From Holdemanella sp. (lineage in GTDB: Bacteria > Bacillota_I > Bacilli_A > Erysipelotrichales > Erysipelotrichaceae): 19,210 bases of DNA. The DNA is taken from NCBI GenBank assembly GCA_021442845.1, contig JABUSD010000373.1, forward strand, positions 1 to 19,210, read 5' to 3'. Of this stretch, positions 7,190-15,992 are shown piece by piece. Position 1 is the first letter of the stretch. The number at the start of each line of letters is the position of its first letter. The translations under genes were made by a program, and so were the position numbers. The notes beneath the pieces were generated by a model. That model worked only from the letters and a program-made list of their open reading frames with translations. It made no database searches and was not told the DNA's origin.

Positions 7190-8026
7190 CTATTCGTCCT
7201 CTCCAGTGGCAGTTCGCCCTTCAATTTTACGAACAAGCATCATTAAGCACATCATGATGACAGCCATAATAATAGAGATTGCTGATCCGAAGTTCCATTC
7301 ACCAACTGTGATGAACTGATTTTCAATTACGTTACCAATCAGGAAGAATTCTCCTCCTCCCAACAATTTAGGAATGAAGAAAGAACTTACCGCTGGCAAG
7401 AATACAAGCGTAATACCACTGACAATACCTGGTAATGAAAGTGGGAATGTAACTCTTAAGAATGTCTGAACTTTATTAGCCCCTAAATCATCCGCTGCTT
7501 CAATCAATGACTTATCCATCTTTGATAGCGATGTATTAATCTGAAGAATCATGAATGGCAAGAAGTTATATACCATACCAATCAATACAGCGGCTTCTGT
7601 ATATAGAAGCTCTACATTCTTGAATCCAAAGAATCCTAGAATTGTTGAAACAAGTCCTCCCTTTGTCAGGATACCAATCCATGCATATGTACGAACAAGC
7701 ATATTGATCCATGTTGGAAGTGTAATCAAAAGAATCAATGCTCCCTGGTATTTTTCATCACAGTGAGAGATGAAATATGCAATAGGATATCCAATCAAAA
7801 GACAGATTCCGGTTGTCTTAAACGCAATGACAAGTGATCTATACAATACGATTAAGAAGTCCTTGTCAGTAAAGAATTTCTTATAATATTCTAGAGTAAC
7901 AGTAAAAGGTACGATACCATTTCCCTGCTTGATCAACGAATAAAATGCGATCAGCAGCATCGGAAGAAGCAGCATCAATATACTCCAGATAATATAAGGG
8001 TAAGCAAGCTGAGAAAACTTTTTCAT
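7190..8026 (-). CDS. potB: Spermidine/putrescine ABC transporter permease PotB
   Basis: 278 residues, normal length for PotB. It is an inner-membrane permease with about six helices. The EAA loop that docks on the ATPase is at SLIEAADDLGANKVQTFLRV followed by TFPLSLPG. The short motif IPKLLGGGEFFLIGN is also typical of PotB/PotH permeases. Its ATG overlaps the potA stop by one base (TAATG), so translation is probably coupled to potA. It pairs with the permease half of the PotC-PotD fusion just downstream. Confidence 0.95.
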   Translation of the reverse strand: MKKFSQLAYPYIIWSILMLLLPMLLIAFYSLIKQGNGIVPFTVTLEYYKKFFTDKDFLIVLYRSLVIAFKTTGICLLIGYPIAYFISHCDEKYQGALILLITLPTWINMLVRTYAWIGILTKGGLVSTILGFFGFKNVELLYTEAAVLIGMVYNFLPFMILQINTSLSKMDKSLIEAADDLGANKVQTFLRVTFPLSLPGIVSGITLVFLPAVSSFFIPKLLGGGEFFLIGNVIENQFITVGEWNFGSAISIIMAVIMMCLMMLVRKIEGRTATGEDE

Positions 8027-9609
8027 TAGAATCCCATCTTCTCCATGACATGAATATCTTCTTTAGAGAAAGTAAGTCCGACTTCTTTACCTTCTTCTAC
8101 AAATTTTGTTGTATGAATTTTGAATTCACGTCCCGTTGTCCAGAATGTAACCTTATAGATACCTGGTTTGATATGTTCTGGATCAAAATCATAATCAACA
8201 TAGATATCCAGCGATTCATTTTCATCGTTTAATTTCCAGCCTTGTGCGTTTGCCCATACTTTGATATCTGTATCCAATGCCATTGCTTCCTTGATTTCAT
8301 CTACTGTCTTAAAGAATGAGAAGGCTGATATCGCTTCATTTTTCTTCTTGTTTTCAGTAACACCCTGATCAACAACCCAGATTTTGCGTGTTACAGAAAT
8401 ATTCTGTGATGAATAGGTAGCTTCATATTCACCGATTTCTTCTTTAAGATTTGTTTCCACCTTTACTGAAAAACTTTCATCCGTCTGTGAATTCCATGCC
8501 TGTGCATCTGCACGCGCAATAATCTCCTTATCGTCAATATTCTTCATATCATCAATATCCAGATAGAAATCATTGGCAGAAATCTTTTCTGTACCGCTTG
8601 TACTTGTCACGTTGCGTTCTTCCTGTACATGCATATTTACCGTCACATGTGTACCTGGTACTGTTTCAACCATAATTTCATAGTGAACCCCTTTAAAAAG
8701 AACACTTTCAACGGTTCCTGTTAATTTACCCATTTCTACAGGAACTATATCGATATCCTCAGGACGGATAATGACATCCACTGGTTCATTTTTCTTAAAT
8801 CCGTGATCCACGCACTCAAAATCAATGTCATCAAAGTGAACTAGATAATCGTCTTTCATGATTCCTTCAACAATATTTGATTCTCCGATAAACTTGGCTA
8901 CATAACGGTTTGCAGGTTCGTTATAAATGTCTTCCGGTGTTCCTACCTGTTCGATTTCACCTTCATTCATAACAACAATCTTATCTGACATAGTCAAAGC
9001 CTCTTCCTGATCATGAGTAACAAAGATGAAAGTAATTCCTACTTCCTGCTGGATTCGCTTTAATTCATACTGCATTTCCTTACGAAGATTCTTATCTAAC
9101 GCACTTAAAGGTTCATCCAATAACAAAACCAGCGGTTCATTGACAAGGGCACGAGCAATCGCAACACGCTGCTGCTGCCCACCTGACATCAAAGTGACAT
9201 TCTTCTTTTCATAGCCTTCAAGTCCAATCAGCTTCAGCATCTTCATAACTTTCTGATCAATCAGATCTCTTGGAACTTTTTTAATTTTTAATCCAAAGGC
9301 AATATTGTCATATACATTCATATGCGGAAATAATGCATATTTCTGAAATACCGTATTCAACTCTCTTTTATATGGAGGAAGTTTTGCGATGTCTTCTCCA
9401 TTAAAGATAACCTGTCCATTTGATGGTTCTAGAAAGCCTCCTAAAATACGAAGCAGCGTTGTCTTTCCACATCCACTAGGTCCTAATAGCGTAACAAACT
9501 CATTTTCATATATATCAAGATTAATTCCTTTTAATACAACCTGATCTTCAAAACTCTTTGTGATATTCTTAAATTCAATTATTTTATTCTTTTCATTGTT
9601 CATATTCAT
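8026..9609 (-). CDS. potA: Spermidine/putrescine ABC transporter ATPase PotA with an inserted repeat domain
   Basis: 527 residues, whereas PotA usually has about 350-380. The ATPase part is complete: Walker A GPSGCGKT (43-50), Q-loop Q89, signature MSGGQ (141-145, Met in place of the usual Leu), Walker B VLLLDEP (161-167) and switch H199. It hydrolyses ATP to drive polyamine uptake through PotB/PotC. The C-terminal TOBE domain starts normally ([19 protein letters not shown], 298-316) and ends normally ([20 protein letters not shown], 505-524). About 170 residues lie between, made of two related repeats. The reading frame is open throughout and the ends match normal TOBE, so this is an insertion, not a frameshift. 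In-frame ATGs at 9609 and 9603 both fit the AGAGGG site; 9603 has the better spacing. Confidence 0.94.
   Translation of the reverse strand: MNMNNEKNKIIEFKNITKSFEDQVVLKGINLDIYENEFVTLLGPSGCGKTTLLRILGGFLEPSNGQVIFNGEDIAKLPPYKRELNTVFQKYALFPHMNVYDNIAFGLKIKKVPRDLIDQKVMKMLKLIGLEGYEKKNVTLMSGGQQQRVAIARALVNEPLVLLLDEPLSALDKNLRKEMQYELKRIQQEVGITFIFVTHDQEEALTMSDKIVVMNEGEIEQVGTPEDIYNEPANRYVAKFIGESNIVEGIMKDDYLVHFDDIDFECVDHGFKKNEPVDVIIRPEDIDIVPVEMGKLTGTVESVLFKGVHYEIMVETVPGTHVTVNMHVQEERNVTSTSGTEKISANDFYLDIDDMKNIDDKEIIARADAQAWNSQTDESFSVKVETNLKEEIGEYEATYSSQNISVTRKIWVVDQGVTENKKKNEAISAFSFFKTVDEIKEAMALDTDIKVWANAQGWKLNDENESLDIYVDYDFDPEHIKPGIYKVTFWTTGREFKIHTTKFVEEGKEVGLTFSKEDIHVMEKMGF
8101..8583 (-). repeat. Two-copy internal repeat inside PotA (protein level)
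   Basis: PotA residues 343-414 and 427-503 align by eye. Both begin ISA, then an aromatic pair, D(D/E)(M/I)K, and share A-x-AQ-x-W, an ES pair and G-x-Y-x-x-T. The first copy ends IWVVDQG. The period is about 84 residues. This layout is common in repeat domains of Gram-positive surface proteins but is unexpected in a cytosolic ATPase. Confidence 0.65.
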
Positions 9610-9624
9610 TTTCCCTCTTTATTT

Positions 9625-10158
9625 CTAGAAAAGTGGTGGTGTCGTTATCCACAGCACTTTTGCATCGCTATTTCCACTGTTGTGGATATAATGCGACTCT
9701 GGTCCAGATAAATAGAATGTTTCCTTTGCCTTAACCTTATATTTCTTATTGCCTATTACAAGCTCTATGCTTCCCCTTAGCACATAACCAAACTCATCAC
9801 CTGTATGGCCACTCAACTCCTTGGAATCCATTCCCGAATATAGTGTCAAAAGGATAGGTTCCATTTTATTTTTCTGTGCATTTGGGACAATCCATTCCAC
9901 TTTGTAGCTTTCCTGTTCATTCTCAAAGAAGTCACTTGCCTTGAAGACAATCTTTTCTTCTGGTTCCGATTGGAAAAATTCGGATAGATTGGTACCAAGC
10001 GCTTCTAATATATCTTCTAAGGTAGATATATTGGGACTGGTTAAATCTCTTTCCAGCTGGGAAAGAAACCCTTTGGTCAACTCGGATCTTGAAGCCAGTT
10101 CTTCGAGTGTCAGATTGTTCTTTAAACGTAATTCCTTAATCCTGTTTCCAATCTTCAT
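9625..10158 (-). CDS. XRE-family regulator with cupin domain (PuuR-like), regulator of the pot operon
   Basis: 177 residues. Residues about 5-60 form an XRE helix-turn-helix (RIKELRLKNNLTLEELASRS then TKGFLSQLERDLTSPNISTL). Residues about 105-175 form a small cupin barrel (GHTGDEFGYVLRGSIELVIG and SGPESHYIHNSGNSDAKVLW) that likely senses a small ligand. The same architecture is found in PuuR, the Escherichia coli putrescine regulator. It is the first gene of the operon, 15 bases before potA, so it probably controls its own operon in response to polyamine. Two inverted repeats around the promoter are likely its sites. The ATG at 10158 follows a GGGGTGAT site. The ligand identity is inferred from context. 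Confidence 0.92.
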   Translation of the reverse strand: MKIGNRIKELRLKNNLTLEELASRSELTKGFLSQLERDLTSPNISTLEDILEALGTNLSEFFQSEPEEKIVFKASDFFENEQESYKVEWIVPNAQKNKMEPILLTLYSGMDSKELSGHTGDEFGYVLRGSIELVIGNKKYKVKAKETFYLSGPESHYIHNSGNSDAKVLWITTPPLF

Positions 10159-10181
10159 ACAATCACCCCCATTTCACTATT

Positions 10182-10198
10182 TTAAACTTTCCGTTTAA
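10182..10198. promoter_or_regulatory. Operator candidate 1 (downstream of pot promoter)
   Basis: TTAAAC (10182-10187) and GTTTAA (10193-10198) form an inverted repeat with a 5-base spacer. It lies just after the predicted start of transcription of the XRE-pot operon. Its half-site matches operator candidate 2. Confidence 0.5.
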
Positions 10199-10216
10199 TT
10201 AAGAAAACACATTCCT

Positions 10217-10244
10217 ATTATACAGAAAATAACACTATATTCAA
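10217..10244 (-). promoter_or_regulatory. Promoter of the XRE-potA-potB-potCD operon
   Basis: On the minus strand a TTGAAT -35 box (10244-10239) and a perfect TATAAT -10 box (10222-10217) are 16 bases apart, with transcription expected to begin near 10210. The two TTAAAC inverted repeats lie on either side, one over the early transcribed region and one just upstream of the -35 box, as expected for a repressed promoter. Confidence 0.6.
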
Positions 10245-10250
10245 CAAATT

Positions 10251-10266
10251 GTTTAATAAATTAAAC
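10251..10266. promoter_or_regulatory. Operator candidate 2 (upstream of pot promoter)
   Basis: GTTTAAT (10251-10257) and ATTAAAC (10260-10266) form a perfect 7-bp inverted repeat with a 2-base spacer. It lies just upstream of the pot -35 box and about 45 bases from the addB -10 box. It shares the (A/T)TTAAAC half-site with operator candidate 1. The centres are about 68 bases apart. Confidence 0.5.
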
Positions 10267-10307
10267 TAAATGTTATTGCGTATGTGACATGAATAATGCC
10301 ATTACAG

Positions 10308-10316
10308 TGATATAAT
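10308..10316 (+). promoter_or_regulatory. Extended -10 promoter of addB
   Basis: TGATATAAT is a perfect -10 box with the TGn extension. No good -35 is present at 16-18 bases, which extended -10 promoters can tolerate. The box overlaps the ATG at 10315, so that ATG should not be in the transcript. It supports a start at 10333 or later, with a very short leader. Confidence 0.5.
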
Positions 10317-10332
10317 GAAAACGGTGATATTT

Positions 10333-12867
10333 ATGGAATTTAAAGAAGATATGATAATCCTTGCGCCTGCCAATATGCATACAGGCATTTATAATGAAAT
10401 TCTTTCCCAGAAAGGAGACTGCATCAACATTGAAGTCTATGCGATGAACTCCTTTATCAAGCGTTTTTTCAAAGGCTTGCAGAAAGAAGAGCTTGAAGTT
10501 TTATACCAGTATAAAGATGCATTAAGTGCTTTAGACAAAGAAAACAGCTTTTATGAATCCAGAGATTCCTTTGATTTTTTAAAGGCATGTTTTGATTTTG
10601 TGAAGATGATTAAAACCTATAATTACAATGTAGAAAGATTGCCTGTTCAAAGTGCAAAGCAGAAGGATTTAAAAGAAGCTATCAACCTTATTTATCCTGT
10701 TTCTATAAATGAAGATCAGATTACTTCCTTTATCGATGAAACGTATGATTTTAATAATATATATATATTAAGAAAGGAATATGCTGATCTGGATTTCTTC
10801 TGGATCGATTTCCTTTTAAAGAATGGTGCTCATTGGCTAGAGAACGATATCGAGTGTAAGAAACACTACTGGACTTGTTCTAACATTAAAAAACAGGCAG
10901 AACTTGTCGCAAAGACAATTATTGAAAAAGGATATGATGCCAAAGATGTATTTGTAGCAGCCAATGAAGAAGTCGATTTCCAGATGATTGCACATTTCTT
11001 CGATTTCTATCAGATTCCTTATACATTTTTACAGAACGATACTGTATCAAATCTACAGGCTCAATATATTTCTATATTAAATTGGGCTGTCCTTAAAACA
11101 AGAAAAACATTGATTGCCCTTATTAAGACGTGTTACCCAAAAGAGGAAGCTGTATTAAAGTATCTGCAGTTGTTTCCAGAAGATACACCATTAACAATGG
11201 AATATAAAGAGAATTCCCTGATTGAAGAAAATGAATATGCATCTTATCAGCGAATCCAGAATGCATATAATCAATTTACAGAAAAACATGAAGATTTAAT
11301 GAATCTTTACTATCCTGACATTGAAACATCCCTAAAAATATTATCAGATGTTCATAAATATCTGACAAAGGAAGATTATAAGATAGCATCCTGTATCTAC
11401 GACTCCGTTAGAGAATCACTTCCATATATAAACAGTGAAGAAGATGTGTATTTGTTAATGGAAGCTATCAATCATATGAAGAGCATTTCAGGTCCTATGG
11501 AATATAAAGGTGTATTGATTGGAAAAAGAAAAGATATTACACCGCTAAGGAAAATTGTCTTCTTATTAAGCGCCCATAATAAACAATTCCCTTCTTTACA
11601 ATTAAAGACTGGCTTATTTGACGAGACTTATATGAAATGTACCGATCTTCCTTCCTTGCAGGATCGATTAAACAGACAAAGAGAACAGATTTTTACATGT
11701 TTATCGCAATGTGAAGAGCTTTATGTCCTATATCCTCAGTCTAACTTTGAAGGAAAGAGCTATATCTCTGCTTTGGAAATGGATACTTTTATGAATACGA
11801 AGGCTACTTTTATACCAGTAGAAGATTACTCTGTTTTTGAATCGCCTGCATTTGATTTAGGAAAGGAATTTGCTAGTTCGTTATTTTTCAAAGACAACGC
11901 ATTTGTAGGATCCGTATCCCGATTAGAATCCTATACAAGATGTCCGCTTCAACACTTTATCCGTTATGGTCTTCACTTACAGGAGTTTAAACAGTGGGAA
12001 GATGTACGAGTACGCGGTACCATTCTTCACCATATTCTGGAAGTATTATCCAGCACTTACAAAAAAGACTATGCATCAGTATCAAAAGAAGAGATTGAAC
12101 CCATTGTCAACAAGGAATTTGAATTTGCCAAAGTTATATTCCCAAACAAAAAGGCATGGCTGGAAGCTACTAAACTGGAATATATCTCAAAAATATCTTT
12201 AATATTAGAACAGCTTCAGTACTTTGAAGAAAACTGGCATATGCACACAGAGGATAGAGAATATAAATATACTTTAAACTGGGAAGGTGCTGAGTGTTCC
12301 ATTACATTGTATGGCTATATCGATAGAGTCGATGTATCAAACACATCCTTCTGCGTATTTGACTATAAGACTTCTGACAAAGATTTAAAGATTGATGATT
12401 TCGAATCAGGAGTCAGTTTGCAGCTAGCTACCTATACCATCGCTTATGAGGAATATTCAAAACTGCTTCCTGTTGGTCAGTTCTATATCTCTTTAAGAAC
12501 AACACCTATCAAGCAGGAAGCCTATACCGGAAACTATCGAAAAAAGATTCCTGGAGCTGAAAAAATTATTGTATCTAAAGAAGCTTTTACACATTCAAAG
12601 AAATTGAAAGGGTGGGCTTTACAGGATATGAGTACATATTGTGATGAAAAATCCATTTTATCCACAGCTACAAATACGCCATCCTTTCCTGAGATGAAGG
12701 AAAAGTGGAAATATATTATTGAAGATATCATCTCTGAATTAAAGGAAGGAGATATCAAGCCACACTATACAGAAGGTGCTTGCGATTATTGTGCTTATAG
12801 ACCGATTTGTCGCAATGCAAGACAAGAGATTCAGAAAAAATCCAGACTCGCAAAGGAGGAAGACTAA
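10333..12867 (+). CDS. addB: ATP-dependent deoxyribonuclease/helicase subunit B (AddB/RexB type)
   Basis: 844 residues from this start, short compared with about 1,100-1,170 in Bacillus AddB or RexB. AddB pairs with AddA to resect double-strand breaks. No Walker A is visible in the N-terminal part, which begins near MIILAPANMHTG, as in RexB-type subunits. The C-terminal nuclease is clear: GTILHHIL, a YIDRVD block, FDYKTSD with the catalytic D and K, and SLQLATY. Four cysteines for an iron-sulfur clasp are seen: one in YTRCPLQHF before the nuclease and three in CDYCAYRPIC near the end. The frame opens at 10315, but that ATG lies in the -10 box. ATG 10333 follows a weak GGTGA site, and 10351 is another option. 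Its stop overlaps the addA ATG by one base. Confidence 0.88.
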   Translation: MEFKEDMIILAPANMHTGIYNEILSQKGDCINIEVYAMNSFIKRFFKGLQKEELEVLYQYKDALSALDKENSFYESRDSFDFLKACFDFVKMIKTYNYNVERLPVQSAKQKDLKEAINLIYPVSINEDQITSFIDETYDFNNIYILRKEYADLDFFWIDFLLKNGAHWLENDIECKKHYWTCSNIKKQAELVAKTIIEKGYDAKDVFVAANEEVDFQMIAHFFDFYQIPYTFLQNDTVSNLQAQYISILNWAVLKTRKTLIALIKTCYPKEEAVLKYLQLFPEDTPLTMEYKENSLIEENEYASYQRIQNAYNQFTEKHEDLMNLYYPDIETSLKILSDVHKYLTKEDYKIASCIYDSVRESLPYINSEEDVYLLMEAINHMKSISGPMEYKGVLIGKRKDITPLRKIVFLLSAHNKQFPSLQLKTGLFDETYMKCTDLPSLQDRLNRQREQIFTCLSQCEELYVLYPQSNFEGKSYISALEMDTFMNTKATFIPVEDYSVFESPAFDLGKEFASSLFFKDNAFVGSVSRLESYTRCPLQHFIRYGLHLQEFKQWEDVRVRGTILHHILEVLSSTYKKDYASVSKEEIEPIVNKEFEFAKVIFPNKKAWLEATKLEYISKISLILEQLQYFEENWHMHTEDREYKYTLNWEGAECSITLYGYIDRVDVSNTSFCVFDYKTSDKDLKIDDFESGVSLQLATYTIAYEEYSKLLPVGQFYISLRTTPIKQEAYTGNYRKKIPGAEKIIVSKEAFTHSKKLKGWALQDMSTYCDEKSILSTATNTPSFPEMKEKWKYIIEDIISELKEGDIKPHYTEGACDYCAYRPICRNARQEIQKKSRLAKEED

Positions 12868-15800
12868 TGCCTTTTTCAAAAGTACAACAACAAGCCATCA
12901 ACATCCGAAACAAGAATGTATTAGTCTGTGCCAGTGCCGGTTCTGGTAAGACAAGCGTTCTTGTAGAGAGATTGTGTCGATTGGTTATCGATGATCGAAT
13001 TTCTATCGACAACATCCTTGCGATGACATTTACAGATGATGCTGCCAATGAAATGAAATCCAGATTGATGAAATCACTACAGGAAGTAGAACAGGATGCC
13101 TACATTCGCAACCAGTTAGCACTATTGGAAACAGCTAGTATCTGTACAATCGATAGTTTCTGCTTATCTGTTGTCAAAAACTATTATTATAAGATTCCAA
13201 TTTCATTGACTATGTCTAATACCGTAGGGGATAAAGCTTTACTTGATTCTTTATTCAACCAAGCCTATAAAGAAACTTTGGAAGAGCTAGATCCGGTTGA
13301 ATACTCTAAGTTAAACTTATATTTCCAGTCAATGGGTAAAAATGAAAGTGATATTCAAAAATCCATCTCTAAATGCATTGATGTCGCATGGTCAAAGCCA
13401 GATCCTGAAAAATGGATGCGTAATCAGATTACAGAAACGGTACCCGATTCTATTTATATGTATTTCTGTCAATATTTCAAAGAAAATGTTGAAGCTATGT
13501 TAGAGATTCTTGATTTATATATAGATGAAATGGGTACAAATAAAGATTTAGAAACAAAGAAGGAATATCTTTTATCGGCTTATCATGAAATAGAGAACAA
13601 TGACTATCCATCATTCCAAAAGCACTTTATTGTCTATATGAACAATACAGTTAGGTTAAAAAAGAGTGATACAAAACTTGAGAATACCTATAAAAATATA
13701 GAATGCGAAATTATGAGATGTCTTTTTGATGAAGAACTGTATCTGGAAGATTATAAGAACAATGCGGATTTAGTTAAAGTATATGTAGAAATAGTATTAA
13801 ATACAAAGAAAAGATTTTCTGAACTAAAACTGGAAGAAGAAATAATCGATTACTCTGATATGGAACACTTTGCTCATAAGCTGCTACAGAATCCAATGAT
13901 TGCGGAAGAAATGAAGGCAAAATATGAAATGATCCTTGTGGATGAATTTCAGGATACCAATGAATTGCAGGAAAGTATCATTCACTGTTTTGCCAGAGAA
14001 GATAATGTATTTAGAGTTGGCGATATCAAACAATCCATCTATGGATTTAGACAGGCAAACCCATCCATCATGTTAGGGCATATGCAAAGAAAAGATCCTT
14101 GCTCTACCACACTGGTACTGGATGAAAACTATCGTTCCAATAAGACAGTTGTAGAATTCAACAACGATTTCTATAACCGTATTATGAATACAAAACTATT
14201 TGGAAATGCATTCACAGAAAAGGATGTCGCTAGACTTGGTCTTGAAAGGCAATCAACAGATAAACAATATCCTGTTCGTTTCCTCTATACGGATATTCAG
14301 GAATGGTGTGATAAAAACCCTGGTTTTAACAAAACATCTGCTAATCCGCTTCATAAACGGAATTGTTATGATATGATTGCCCAGGACATTCTAAAACATA
14401 TCAAGAGTGGATTTGAATATAAGGATCTATGCATTCTGACAAGAAATCATACTCCTCAGGAAGCAATAAAAGAAACACTGGAAGCCTATGGAATTCCTTG
14501 CCTTGCAGAAATTGATCATGGATTCTATACAAATTCTGCCATCCAGATTATCGTGTCTACATTAAGTGCGTTGCAAAACAGCGAAGATGATATTTCCTTA
14601 ATGGCTTCTCTTTGCTCACCATTATTCAATGTAACACCTGCACAGATTGCAGCATCCTGCCTTGACAAAGGAAAATATGTAAGTCTATATGATCAGATTA
14701 AAAAAGAATCCTACATGGAAGAATTCAATAAAGTAAAAAATATGGTGAATTGTTCTATTGTTGATATGGTTCGTTATCTATACAGTTTAAATGATTTTTA
14801 TTTTTTCCATACAACATCACAAGATAAGACAAATCTGGATTCCTTTTTAGAAAAGGCATCAAAATATAAATATCAGGCTAATTTAAGAGACTTTGTCAAT
14901 GAAATCCAGCAGGCATCCTCATTGGATTCATTATCGGATGCCTACCCATATGGAAAAGAAGCAAATGTGGTAAAGATTAAGACAATGCACCACTCAAAAG
15001 GATTGCAGTTCCCTGTTGTATATGTCCTATCAAAAGATAAATTTAAAGATATGAACGCATCCAATGCTGTTGTTGTAGATGCAGATTTGGGAATCTCATT
15101 TGGTACTATAGATAAGACAAGACGCTTTAAGCGTAAATCGCTGTCGCAGATTGCGTTTTCATCTAAAATTTACCACGATGAAATGAAAGAGGAAATGCGT
15201 GTATTCTATGTATCCACTACACGCCCTGAAAAAGAGTTGATTATTGTCGATACGATTTCATCAATGAAGGATTATTCCTATCCATTATCCACATTTACAC
15301 TATTGTCAAAAAATGGATATACTGGATGGCTATTGAATGCCTATTATGATGATCGTTCTATGATTGTATTTGATAAGCAGGAGGAACTATGCAAAAGACC
15401 TGATTCAATCAAAATCAAATCGTTCCTTCCTGTAATTCATCCTTACCAAAAGGAAGTTGAAGTCATCGACAATGTAACTGCATCCGCTGCAAAACGAAGA
15501 TATGTATGGGATACTCTATCCTTACAAGACCTTGCTGCTTCCAATCGAGGTACATTATTTCATGAAATGGCAGGTCAATTATCATATCCTTATGACAAAA
15601 AGGAAGTTGAAGACTTTGCACAATCTTATGGATATACAATGCGCCCTGTCGATATGGACCAGTTCATGTCATTAAATGATTGTGATGTATATAAACATTT
15701 TATGGAATCCACACATAAATTTGAACTTAGCTATATTTCAAGGCAGGATAACCAGATTGCCCATGGATTCATGGATTTAGTTGTATATGATGGAAATCAC

Positions 15801-15971
15801 ATCACAATCCTCGATTTCAAAACCGATACAGCACAGAATACAACGGAATTAAAAGTAAAATATCATCTTCAACTGGAAATGTATAAAAAATCTCTAGAAA
15901 AGATGTATCCAGATGCATCCATTGATACTTGCATCTATTCCTTCCACCTTAAATCATTATTCTACTTATAA
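12867..15971 (+). CDS. addA: ATP-dependent helicase/nuclease subunit A (AddA)
   Basis: 1034 residues, about 200 fewer than Bacillus AddA. It is a UvrD/Rep-type 3'-5' helicase with a C-terminal nuclease. Helicase motifs are in order: ASAGSGKT (22-29), MTFTDDAANEMKSR, LVDEFQDT (about 357-364), VGDIKQSIYGFRQ, LDENYRS, TMHHSKGLQFPVVYV (about 706) and RVFYVSTTRPEKEL. The RecB-like nuclease follows: RGTLFHEM (His about 899), HGFMDLV (Asp about 970), ILDFKTD (Asp 983, Lys 985) and HLQLEMY. The frame opens at 12807, but ATG 12867 is chosen because AAAGGAGGA lies just before it and it overlaps the addB stop (TAATG). With AddB it should form the Chi-regulated recombination nuclease. Confidence 0.95.
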   Translation: MPFSKVQQQAINIRNKNVLVCASAGSGKTSVLVERLCRLVIDDRISIDNILAMTFTDDAANEMKSRLMKSLQEVEQDAYIRNQLALLETASICTIDSFCLSVVKNYYYKIPISLTMSNTVGDKALLDSLFNQAYKETLEELDPVEYSKLNLYFQSMGKNESDIQKSISKCIDVAWSKPDPEKWMRNQITETVPDSIYMYFCQYFKENVEAMLEILDLYIDEMGTNKDLETKKEYLLSAYHEIENNDYPSFQKHFIVYMNNTVRLKKSDTKLENTYKNIECEIMRCLFDEELYLEDYKNNADLVKVYVEIVLNTKKRFSELKLEEEIIDYSDMEHFAHKLLQNPMIAEEMKAKYEMILVDEFQDTNELQESIIHCFAREDNVFRVGDIKQSIYGFRQANPSIMLGHMQRKDPCSTTLVLDENYRSNKTVVEFNNDFYNRIMNTKLFGNAFTEKDVARLGLERQSTDKQYPVRFLYTDIQEWCDKNPGFNKTSANPLHKRNCYDMIAQDILKHIKSGFEYKDLCILTRNHTPQEAIKETLEAYGIPCLAEIDHGFYTNSAIQIIVSTLSALQNSEDDISLMASLCSPLFNVTPAQIAASCLDKGKYVSLYDQIKKESYMEEFNKVKNMVNCSIVDMVRYLYSLNDFYFFHTTSQDKTNLDSFLEKASKYKYQANLRDFVNEIQQASSLDSLSDAYPYGKEANVVKIKTMHHSKGLQFPVVYVLSKDKFKDMNASNAVVVDADLGISFGTIDKTRRFKRKSLSQIAFSSKIYHDEMKEEMRVFYVSTTRPEKELIIVDTISSMKDYSYPLSTFTLLSKNGYTGWLLNAYYDDRSMIVFDKQEELCKRPDSIKIKSFLPVIHPYQKEVEVIDNVTASAAKRRYVWDTLSLQDLAASNRGTLFHEMAGQLSYPYDKKEVEDFAQSYGYTMRPVDMDQFMSLNDCDVYKHFMESTHKFELSYISRQDNQIAHGFMDLVVYDGNHITILDFKTDTAQNTTELKVKYHLQLEMYKKSLEKMYPDASIDTCIYSFHLKSLFYL

Positions 15972-15992
15972 AAGGAGTTCACTGAACTCCTT
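15972..15992. terminator. Hairpin between addA and the MocR-like gene, probably two-way terminator
   Basis: AAGGAGTTCA (15972-15981) and TGAACTCCTT (15983-15992) form a perfect palindrome around one C. As RNA this gives an 8-9 bp stem with a 3-5 base loop. T-rich sequence follows on the minus strand (TTTTATAAG) and, less cleanly, on the plus strand. It overlaps the end of the minus-strand gene. Confidence 0.65.

Noticed and set aside
8026..8592. Extra length of PotA as an artefact of a frameshift or fused downstream gene
   Set aside because: The last residues are a normal TOBE end ([14 protein letters not shown]), and the frame is continuous to the TAATG overlap with potB, so the extra part is an internal insertion.
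12807..12866. AddA start at the upstream ATG 12807
   Set aside because: This would overlap addB by 60 bases, encode unlikely N-terminal residues and lack a ribosome site. ATG 12867 has AAAGGAGGA and a one-base overlap.
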